Assembly (NCBI GenBank): GCA_014360395.1
Contig: JACIXM010000438.1
Location: 1 to 15,313, forward strand
Length of the DNA: 15,313 nt
Reading direction: 5' to 3'
Source: Actinotalea sp.
GTDB taxonomy: Bacteria; Actinomycetota; Actinomycetes; Actinomycetales; Cellulomonadaceae
Shown here: piece by piece, positions 6,159 through 12,064 of the stretch
How the letters are laid out: each line of letters begins with the position of its first letter
How positions within the stretch are numbered: position 1 is the first letter of the stretch
Program-made: the position numbers and the translations under genes
The notes under the pieces: model-generated
What the model was told of the DNA's origin: nothing
Seen by the model: only the letters and a program-made list of their open reading frames with translations
The model's database searches: none

Positions 6159-7235
6159 ATGGCACGGCGCCCGGACACGGAGGTCCTCGTCGTCGGCGGT
6201 GGTCCGGTCGGCCTCGCGGCCGCGATCGAGTGCCGGCGGGCCGGTCTCGACGTCGTCGTGGTGGAGCCGCGGGAGGGGCCTGTCGACAAGGCGTGCGGCG
6301 AGGGACTCATGCCGGGTGCGCTCGCCCTGCTGCACGCGTGGGACGTCGACCCGCCCGGCCGCACCCTCGCCGGGATCAGCTACCGCCGGGAGGGCCGGCA
6401 CGCCGACCACCGGTTCCGGTCCGCCGCGGGCCGCGGCGTGCGGCGGACGACCCTGCACGCCGCCCTCCAGGAGCGCGCCGTCGCGTCCGGAGCCGTCCTG
6501 GTGCGGGGGCGGGTCACCGAGGTCACGCCCGAGGACGACGGCGCCGTCGTCGACGTGGTCCCGGCCGTCACCGAGGGCGGGCCGGAGGCGGGACGACGGA
6601 TCACCGCGCGCCGCGTGCTGGCGTGCGACGGCCTGCACTCACCCGTCCGCCGCGCCCTGGGGCTCGAGGCGGCGAGGAGCGGACGGGCCGACCGCCGCCG
6701 GTACGGCCTGCGGCGGCACTACCGGGTCGCGCCGTGGAGCGACCTCGTCGAGGTGCACTGGTCCCCCAGCGTGGAGGCCTACGTGACGCCCGTCGCGGAG
6801 GACCTCGTGGGCATCGCCGTCCTCGGCCCACGGGGCAGCGACGTGGACGCCGCCCTCGCGGAGCTGCCCGAGCTCGCGGCGCGGCTGGCCGACGCCGCGC
6901 CGGACGGCCCGGTCCGGGGCGCCGGCCCGCTCCGGCAACGCACCTCCGCGCGGAGCACCCCGGTCGTCCGCCTCGTCGGGGACGCCTCCGGTTACGTCGA
7001 CGCGCTCACCGGCGAGGGGCTGCGCGTGGGCTTCGCGCAGGCGCGCGCCGCGGTCGCCACGCTCGAGGACGCGGCCGCGTACGAACGGGCCTGGCGGGCG
7101 GCGACCCGGGACTACCGGGTGCTGACGGGTGCGCTCGTCCTGGCGGCCACGTCGCCGCTGCGCGGCACCGTCGTCCCGCTCGCTCGTCGCCTGCCGCAGG
7201 TCTACGGCGGCGTCGTGGAGCGGCTGGCGCGCTGA
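6159..7235 (+). CDS. FAD-dependent oxidoreductase of the polyketide/prenyl locus
   Basis: A 358-residue flavoprotein. The FAD-binding signature GGGPVG is at 13-18 with the ribose-binding E36, the ACDG motif centres on D157, and the second FAD motif GDASGYVDALTGEG starts at 274. The segment DKACGEGLMPGAL (about 43-55) is typical of the geranylgeranyl-reductase/UbiH-like group. The ATG lies 11 bp after the methyltransferase stop, and AGGGA across that stop codon may serve as a weak ribosome binding site. By position it corresponds to SrsC/AgqC, which hydroxylate the resorcinol ring on the way to a hydroquinone. The CGEG motif also allows a prenyl-chain reductase, which would suit a dihydrogeranyl product. 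The sequence does not decide between them. Confidence 0.87.
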   Translation: MARRPDTEVLVVGGGPVGLAAAIECRRAGLDVVVVEPREGPVDKACGEGLMPGALALLHAWDVDPPGRTLAGISYRREGRHADHRFRSAAGRGVRRTTLHAALQERAVASGAVLVRGRVTEVTPEDDGAVVDVVPAVTEGGPEAGRRITARRVLACDGLHSPVRRALGLEAARSGRADRRRYGLRRHYRVAPWSDLVEVHWSPSVEAYVTPVAEDLVGIAVLGPRGSDVDAALAELPELAARLADAAPDGPVRGAGPLRQRTSARSTPVVRLVGDASGYVDALTGEGLRVGFAQARAAVATLEDAAAYERAWRAATRDYRVLTGALVLAATSPLRGTVVPLARRLPQVYGGVVERLAR

Positions 7236-7265
7236 GCCCTGCTCGCACGCCTGCCTCCCGTGGGG

Positions 7266-7445
7266 TCAGGTGCCGTCGGTCGCGCCGCCGTCGCGCGGGT
7301 TGAGCATGTCGGGGTCCGCGTCCGGGTCGTCGCCGGAGGGCCCGCCCGCGGCCTGCCGGCCGGTCCGCGGCTCGAGGTTCTCCGGGTCCGCGTCGGGGTC
7401 CTGCGCCGGGTCGTACGGTTGCTCCGAAGGTGTCTGCTCGCTCAT
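7266..7445 (-). CDS. acidic 59-residue protein with two DPDADP repeats
   Basis: A short, very polar, Pro/Asp/Gly-rich protein, probably disordered. Two 14-residue repeats are visible: DPDADPENLEPRTG at 16-29 and DPDADPDMLNPRDG at 40-53, spaced 24 residues apart. There is no hydrophobic segment and no cysteine. The ATG at 7445 is preceded by a weak GGTGG; an in-frame ATG at 7511 would add 22 less convincing residues. The gene converges on the FAD oxidoreductase (30 bp between stops) and is divergent from the sulfur operon, sharing 197 bp of upstream DNA with it. I believe similar short repeat proteins occur in other Micrococcales, but I know no function. Asp-rich repeats could bind Ca2+ or act as hydrophilic stress proteins; this is speculation. 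Confidence 0.68.
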   Translation of the reverse strand: MSEQTPSEQPYDPAQDPDADPENLEPRTGRQAAGGPSGDDPDADPDMLNPRDGGATDGT

Positions 7446-7518
7446 GGGGCCACCGTCGCACCGCTGGAGGGACCCCGCATCCGGGAGCCCGCCCGACGTC
7501 CGGTGACGCATCCCACCG

Positions 7519-7534
7519 ATACGGCTGGGGGTAT
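7519..7534. promoter_or_regulatory. ATAC/GTAT inverted repeat upstream of the sulfur operon
   Basis: ATACGGCTGGGGGTAT has inverted ends (ATAC, GTAT), extended by CCG and CGG on the two sides with one extra base. Its length and right half (GGGTAT) match the ATACCC-N4-GGGTAT operators of CsoR/CstR repressors, but the left half reads ATACGG instead of ATACCC. CstR senses persulfide and controls sulfide-oxidation genes, so the position is suggestive. With a broken half-site the call is weak, and no regulator is encoded nearby. Confidence 0.3.
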
Positions 7535-7536
7535 TC

Positions 7537-7548
7537 GGACCTTCGTCC
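7537..7548. promoter_or_regulatory. DevR/DosR-like box (GGAC-N4-GTCC)
   Basis: GGACCTTCGTCC keeps both GGAC/GTCC half-sites of the DevR/DosR box with the exact 4-bp spacer. The next base, C7549, also fits the GTCCC end. The outer flanks match poorly. Its centre (7542.5) falls at about -42.5 from the start site predicted from the promoter at 7549-7578, a standard activating position for DevR. The 8 fixed bases could arise about once by chance in a window of this composition, so the position is the main support. Confidence 0.5.
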
Positions 7549-7578
7549 CTGTCAGGAGGGCCGACGGCTTCCTAGCGT
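7549..7578 (+). promoter_or_regulatory. candidate promoter of the sulfur operon
   Basis: CTGTCA at 7549-7554 (four of six matches to TTGACA) and TAGCGT at 7573-7578 (TAnnnT) are separated by 18 bp. The predicted start near 7585 gives a leader of about 58 nt. The -35 abuts the DevR-like box, as expected for an activated promoter. Confidence 0.45.
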
Positions 7579-7642
7579 CGTCGGTAGGACGGCGACGCCG
7601 TCTGCCGCCCGCGGGCGGACCAGCGAGCACCAGGGAGCCCCG

Positions 7643-8956
7643 ATGAGAAGGCTCGTCGTCCTCGGGGCCGGGACGGCCGGGACCATGGTCGTCAACCGGC
7701 TCCGTCCGCGCCTGCCGGAGCACGAGTGGCACGTGACCGTGGTCGAGCAGTCGGACACCCACCGCTACCAGCCCGGCTACCTCTTCCTGCCCTTCGGCTC
7801 GATGCGGCCCAAGGACGTCAGCAAGCCCGTGCGTGCGACGCTGCGCAAGGACGTGGACCTCGTCACGGGCACGATCGACCGGGTCGACACCGACGGCCGC
7901 ACGGTCCTCCTCCAGGACGGCCGCGAGCTGCCCTACGACTACCTCGTCATCGCCACCGGAACGACTCCGCGCCCGGCGGAGACGCCCGGGCTCGAGGAGG
8001 CCATGGCGGGCGGCGACGTGCACGAGTTCTTCACCTACGCCGGGGCCATGCGTCTCGCCGCGCGGCTGGCGGACTGGCGGGGCGGCCGGCTCGTCGTGCA
8101 CGTGGCCGAGATGCCGATCAAGTGCCCGGTCGCGCCCCTGGAGTTCGCCTTCCTCGCCGACTCCTTCTTCCGGGAGCGCGGCCTGCGGGACCAGGTCGAG
8201 ATCACGTATGCCACGCCGCTCCCCGGCGCGTTCACCAAGCCCGTCTCGGCCGAGTACCTCGGCACGATGCTCACCGAGCGCCGGATCGCCCTCGAGCCGG
8301 ACTTCGTCGTCGAGAGCGTCGACGGCGACGAGCACGTGCTGCGCTCGTACGACGAGCGGGAGGTCCCCTTCGACCTGCTGGTGACGATCCCGGTGAACAT
8401 GGGGGCCGACTACGTCGCCCGCAGCGGCCTCGGCGACGAGCTGAACTACGTGCGGGTCGACAAGCAGACCCTCCTCTCGGTCGACGACGACCGGGTCTTC
8501 GCCGTCGGGGACGCGGCGAACACACCGGCCTCGAAGGCCGGCTCGGTCGCCCACTTCCAGGTCGACGGCTTCACCGAGAACTTCCTCGCCCACGTCGAGG
8601 GCAGGCCCATGACGGACCTCTTCGACGGGCACGCCAACTGCTTCATCGAGTCCGGCGCGGGCAAGGCGCTGCTCATCGACTTCAACTACGACACCGAGCC
8701 GCTGCCGGGGACGTACCCCCTGCCGAAGGTCGGGCCGATGAAGCTCCTGCGCGAGAGCCGCATCAACCACCTCGGCAAGCTCGCGTTCCGCCACCTCTAC
8801 TGGCACGTGCTCCTGCCCGGCCGGCGGATGCCGGTCCCCGCGCACATGTCCATGGCGGGCAAGCAGGTCCCGCCGAACGGTCGCACCACCGCCGGCGGCA
8901 CGGCCGGCGAGACCCCCACACCCGTCGGCATCGTGCCGAGCTTCGGAGAGGACTGA
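7643..8956 (+). CDS. sulfide:quinone oxidoreductase-like flavoprotein
   Basis: A 437-residue two-dinucleotide-fold flavoprotein. GAGTAG at 8-13 binds FAD, and G289-D290 (FAVGDAANTP) is the second FAD motif. It has only two cysteines. C161 in IKCPVAPLEF and C333 in DGHANCFIESG align with the two redox-active cysteines of SQR (CPxxP, and the GYTSC site before LAEFDY; here LIDFNYD). The third cysteine of classical SQR, which tethers FAD, is absent. The end has a hydrophobic/basic stretch (HLYWHVLLPGRR), fitting a membrane surface enzyme that passes electrons to quinone. The ATG has a GGGAG ribosome binding site. TusE-like and DsrE2-like genes follow closely, which supports sulfide or persulfide oxidation. 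An NADH dehydrogenase-like role is the alternative. Confidence 0.82.
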   Translation: MRRLVVLGAGTAGTMVVNRLRPRLPEHEWHVTVVEQSDTHRYQPGYLFLPFGSMRPKDVSKPVRATLRKDVDLVTGTIDRVDTDGRTVLLQDGRELPYDYLVIATGTTPRPAETPGLEEAMAGGDVHEFFTYAGAMRLAARLADWRGGRLVVHVAEMPIKCPVAPLEFAFLADSFFRERGLRDQVEITYATPLPGAFTKPVSAEYLGTMLTERRIALEPDFVVESVDGDEHVLRSYDEREVPFDLLVTIPVNMGADYVARSGLGDELNYVRVDKQTLLSVDDDRVFAVGDAANTPASKAGSVAHFQVDGFTENFLAHVEGRPMTDLFDGHANCFIESGAGKALLIDFNYDTEPLPGTYPLPKVGPMKLLRESRINHLGKLAFRHLYWHVLLPGRRMPVPAHMSMAGKQVPPNGRTTAGGTAGETPTPVGIVPSFGED

Positions 8957-8959
8957 ACC

Positions 8960-9274
8960 ATGCCTGTCACCACCATCGACGGCCGCGAGGTGCACGTCGA
9001 CGCCGAGGGCTTCCTGACCGACCCGTCCGAGTGGGACGAGGGCCTGGGCAAGACGCTCGCCGCCGCCATCGGCATCGACATGACCGAGGAGCACTGGAAG
9101 GTCATCCGGTTCCTCCGGGAGGACTTCCAGACCCAGGGCGAGACCGCCACCACCCGCCGCGTGCAGACCGTGGGCGGCTTCCCCACCAAGCAGCAGTTCG
9201 AGCTGTTCCCGAAGAAGCCGGCGAAGAAGATGGCGTACATCGCCGGCCTGCCCAAGCCGCGCGGCTGCGTCTGA
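8960..9274 (+). CDS. TusE/DsrC-family sulfur carrier protein
   Basis: A 104-residue protein of normal TusE/DsrC length, 3 bp after the SQR-like gene (ribosome binding site GGAGAGGA inside that gene's end). The C-terminal arm is conserved (IAGLPKPRGCV) with the swinging-arm cysteine C103 as penultimate residue. The second DsrC cysteine, 11 residues earlier, is replaced by A92, so by that test it is TusE-like and cannot form the intramolecular disulfide or trisulfide of DsrC in dissimilatory sulfite reduction. It probably carries persulfide sulfur on C103 between the SQR-like flavoprotein and DsrE2 or a further acceptor. No tusBCD, mnmA or dsrAB gene is in the window, so a tRNA-thiolation role has no local support. 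Confidence 0.9.
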   Translation: MPVTTIDGREVHVDAEGFLTDPSEWDEGLGKTLAAAIGIDMTEEHWKVIRFLREDFQTQGETATTRRVQTVGGFPTKQQFELFPKKPAKKMAYIAGLPKPRGCV

Positions 9275-9302
9275 CGCCCGCCACCGCAGGAGAGGACGCA
9301 CC

Positions 9303-9806
9303 ATGACCGACGCACCGATCGTCCCGTCGTTCGACGACGAGGCCACCACCGGCCGCAAGCTCGCCATCATCTGCTCCAAGGGCAACCTGGACATGGCCTA
9401 CCCCGCGCTCATCCTCGGGAACGCGGCCCTGGGCGAGGGCGTGGAGACGCACCTGTTCTTCACGTTCTGGGGTTTCGACATGATCACGAAGTCGCGGATG
9501 CACGACCTGAAGTTCACCCCCGTCGGCAACACGGCGACGCACATGCCGCAGGGCCTCACCCCCCTGCCCGGCATGACGGCCATGGCGACCCGGCAGCTGA
9601 AGAAGTCCATCGCCGACCTCGACGTGCCCGAGGTGCCCGAGTTCCTGGAGCAGATCGTCGCCGCCGGAGGGCACCTGTGGGCCTGCCGGCTCACCGCCGA
9701 CATGAACCGGCTCACGGAGGCCGACCTGTACGAGGAGGTCGAGGGGATCATCACTGCCAGCGACTTCATCGAGCTCACCGAGGGGGCGCAGCTGCTGTTC
9801 ATCTGA
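9303..9806 (+). CDS. DsrE2-like (DsrE/DsrF/DrsH family) protein
   Basis: A 167-residue protein with the DsrE2 pattern: C24 in AIICSKGNLDMAYPAL and C128 in HLWACRLTADMN, and the end ASDFIELTEGAQLLF. Both cysteines sit where sulfur-binding residues are expected in this family. The central segment (HLFFTFWGFDMI, LPGMTAMATRQLKKSI) is also typical, and there is no obvious transmembrane helix. An AGGAGAGG ribosome binding site (9288-9295) precedes the ATG, 28 bp after the TusE-like gene. In sulfur oxidisers DsrE2 is found with TusA, rhodanese and Hdr genes, none of which are here. This three-gene set is a reduced version. The N-terminus (APIVPSFDDE) shares a short peptide with the end of the SQR-like protein. 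Confidence 0.88.
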   Translation: MTDAPIVPSFDDEATTGRKLAIICSKGNLDMAYPALILGNAALGEGVETHLFFTFWGFDMITKSRMHDLKFTPVGNTATHMPQGLTPLPGMTAMATRQLKKSIADLDVPEVPEFLEQIVAAGGHLWACRLTADMNRLTEADLYEEVEGIITASDFIELTEGAQLLFI

Positions 9807-9813
9807 GCGGTCG

Positions 9814-9853
9814 GTCGGCCGGCCGGAGCGGTCCCGCGCACCGGCCGGCCGTC
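9814..9853 (+). terminator. strong hairpin ending the sulfur operon
   Basis: GTCGGCCGGCCGG (9814-9826) pairs with CCGGCCGGCCGTC (9841-9853) at 12 of 13 positions around a 14-nt loop. It begins 8 bp after the DsrE2 stop. There is no T-tract. Confidence 0.75.
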
Positions 9854-9928
9854 GGCGTGCGCGGACGCCGTGATCACCGGCACACCCACAGATCGGGCGC
9901 AGCGGGAGCAGACGGACCGAGGGCCTGG

Positions 9929-9934
9929 CACTCT
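9929..9934 (+). promoter_or_regulatory. candidate -10 (CACTCT) for a leaderless glgX transcript
   Basis: CACTCT ends 6 nt before the glgX ATG, and no ribosome binding site is present between the terminator and the start. A and T at positions 2 and 6 fit TAnnnT. No -35 is evident. The layout copies that of CACGAT before the polyketide synthase gene. Confidence 0.3.
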
Positions 9935-9940
9935 TGCCCC

Positions 9941-12064
9941 ATGCAGATCTGGCCAGGCAGGCCCTACCCCCTCGGCGCGACGTTCGACGGCACGGGTACC
10001 AACTTCGCAGTCTTCTCCGAGGTCGCAGAGCGCGTGGAGCTCTGCCTCATCGCCGACGACGGCACCGAGGAACGCATCGACCTGCCGGAGGTGGACGCCT
10101 TCGTCTGGCACGGCTACCTGCCCTCGGTGCAGCCCGGGCAGCGGTACGGCTTCCGCGTGCACGGTCCCTACGACCCGGCGAACGGTCACCGGTGCAACCC
10201 GGCGAAGCTGCTCCTGGACCCCTACGCCAAGGCCATCGACGGTCAGGTCGACGGGCACCAGGCGCTCTTCTCCTACGACTTCGGCGACCCCGAGTCCTTC
10301 AACACCGAGGACTCCCTCGGCCACACGATGACCTCGGTCGTCATCAACCCCTTCTTCGACTGGGGCCACGACCGGCCGCCGATGCACGAGTACCACGAGA
10401 GCGTCGTCTACGAGGCGCACGTCAAGGGCCTGACGATGCAGCACCCGGGCATCCCGGAGGAGCTGCGGGGCACCTACGCCGGGATGGCCCACCCGGCGAT
10501 CATCGACCACCTGCGTGACCTCGGGATCACCGGCATCGAGCTCATGCCCGTGCACCAGTTCGTCCACGACCCCACGCTGCAGGAGAAGGGGCTGGCGAAC
10601 TACTGGGGCTACAACACCATCGGCTTCTTCGCCCCGCACAACGGCTACGCGGCGTCCTCGACGCCGGGCAAGCAGGTGCAGGAGTTCAAGCAGATGGTCA
10701 AGGCCCTGCACGAGGCGGACATCGAGGTGATCCTCGACGTCGTCTACAACCACACGGCCGAGGGCAACCACCTGGGCCCGACGCTGTCCTTCCGCGGGAT
10801 CGACAACGCGGCGTACTACCGGCTCGTGGACGAGGACAAGCGCCACTACTACGACACGACAGGCACGGGGAACTCGCTCCTCATGCGGCACCCCCACGTC
10901 CTGCAGCTCCTCATGGACTCGCTGCGGTACTGGGTCAACGAGATGCACGTCGACGGCTTCCGGTTCGACCTCGCCTCGACCCTCGCCCGCCAGTTCCACG
11001 AGGTCGACCGCCTCTCGGCCTTCTTCGACCTGGTCCAGCAGGACCCGGTCGTCAGCCAGGTCAAGCTCATCGCCGAGCCGTGGGACGTCGGCGAGGGCGG
11101 CTACCAGGTCGGTGGCTTCCCGCCCCTGTGGAGCGAGTGGAACGGCAAGTACCGCGACACGGTCCGGGACTACTGGCGCGGCGAGCCGGCGACGCTCGCG
11201 GAGTTCGCGAGCCGGCTGTCGGGCTCGTCGGACCTGTACGAGCACACCGGACGCAAGCCGATCGCGTCCATCAACTTCGTCACGGCGCACGACGGGTTCA
11301 CGCTGCGCGACCTCGTGTCCTACAACGAGAAGCACAACGAGGCCAACGGCGAGGGCAACGCGGACGGCGAGAGCCACAACCGGTCCTGGAACTGCGGCGC
11401 CGAGGGGCCGACGGACGACGAGGCCGTCGAGGCCCTGCGCTGGCGGCAGATGCGCAACTTCCTCACCACGCTGCTCACGTCGCAGGGCGTGCCGATGATC
11501 GCCCACGGCGACGAGATCGGGCGGACCCAGGGCGGGAACAACAACGGGTACTGCCAGGACAACGAGACCACCTGGATGGACTGGGACCTGCAGGACGAGG
11601 AGGCAGCGCACCTGGAGTTCACCCGCCGCATCGTCCGACTGCGCCGGGACCACCCGGTGCTGCGTCGGCGCCGCTTCTTCGCGGGCAGCGCGCAGCACGG
11701 CGGGGAGTCCGCGCTCAAGGACATCGTCTGGTTCACGACGGCCGGCACGAAGATGTCCGACGAGGACTGGCAGGCGGGCTACGCCAAGGCGCTCATGGTC
11801 TTCCTCAACGGCGAGGCGATCGCCGAGCCGGACGTCCGCGGCGAGCGGGTGACCGACGACAGCTTCCTCATGCTCTACAACGCGGCGCCGGAGACGGTCC
11901 GCTTCACCATCCCGCGCCGCAAGTACGGGTCGGTGTGGACGTGCGTCCTGGACACGGACCACAACCTCGAGGACGGTGCGGAGGTCAAGGCCGGCGACAC
12001 CATCGACGTCACCGGTCGCTCCGTCGTCGTCCTCACCCGCCCCGTGGCCGGCGGAGCGGCATGA
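9941..12064 (+). CDS. glgX: glycogen debranching enzyme GlgX/TreX
   Basis: A 707-residue GH13 isoamylase-type enzyme that cuts alpha-1,6 branches of (limit) glycogen, the usual length for GlgX/TreX. An N-terminal CBM48-like domain (from about residue 8, YPLGATFDGTGTNFAVFS) precedes the barrel. The catalytic regions are intact: D266-VVYNHT, nucleophile D343 (DGFRFDLAS), acid/base E379 (IAEPWDVGEGGY) and H450-D451 (VTAHDGFTL). The ATG at 9941 fits the family's MQIWPGRPYPLG start and has no ribosome binding site, suggesting a leaderless mRNA. Its stop overlaps the treY start as ATGA, so it is the first gene of a treX-treY-treZ operon: debranched chains feed TreY. Its role in glycogen breakdown and trehalose supply cannot be separated by sequence. 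Confidence 0.96.
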   Translation: MQIWPGRPYPLGATFDGTGTNFAVFSEVAERVELCLIADDGTEERIDLPEVDAFVWHGYLPSVQPGQRYGFRVHGPYDPANGHRCNPAKLLLDPYAKAIDGQVDGHQALFSYDFGDPESFNTEDSLGHTMTSVVINPFFDWGHDRPPMHEYHESVVYEAHVKGLTMQHPGIPEELRGTYAGMAHPAIIDHLRDLGITGIELMPVHQFVHDPTLQEKGLANYWGYNTIGFFAPHNGYAASSTPGKQVQEFKQMVKALHEADIEVILDVVYNHTAEGNHLGPTLSFRGIDNAAYYRLVDEDKRHYYDTTGTGNSLLMRHPHVLQLLMDSLRYWVNEMHVDGFRFDLASTLARQFHEVDRLSAFFDLVQQDPVVSQVKLIAEPWDVGEGGYQVGGFPPLWSEWNGKYRDTVRDYWRGEPATLAEFASRLSGSSDLYEHTGRKPIASINFVTAHDGFTLRDLVSYNEKHNEANGEGNADGESHNRSWNCGAEGPTDDEAVEALRWRQMRNFLTTLLTSQGVPMIAHGDEIGRTQGGNNNGYCQDNETTWMDWDLQDEEAAHLEFTRRIVRLRRDHPVLRRRRFFAGSAQHGGESALKDIVWFTTAGTKMSDEDWQAGYAKALMVFLNGEAIAEPDVRGERVTDDSFLMLYNAAPETVRFTIPRRKYGSVWTCVLDTDHNLEDGAEVKAGDTIDVTGRSVVVLTRPVAGGAA

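Noticed and set aside
7236..7265. Terminator between the FAD oxidoreductase and the acidic repeat gene
   Set aside because: No stem of useful length is visible in the 30-bp convergent gap. Convergent transcription may overlap here.
9926..9936. TGGCACTC before glgX, resembling half of a CIRCE (HrcA) element
   Set aside because: No GAGTGC partner lies at the required 9-bp spacing, so it is better read as part of a -10 region.
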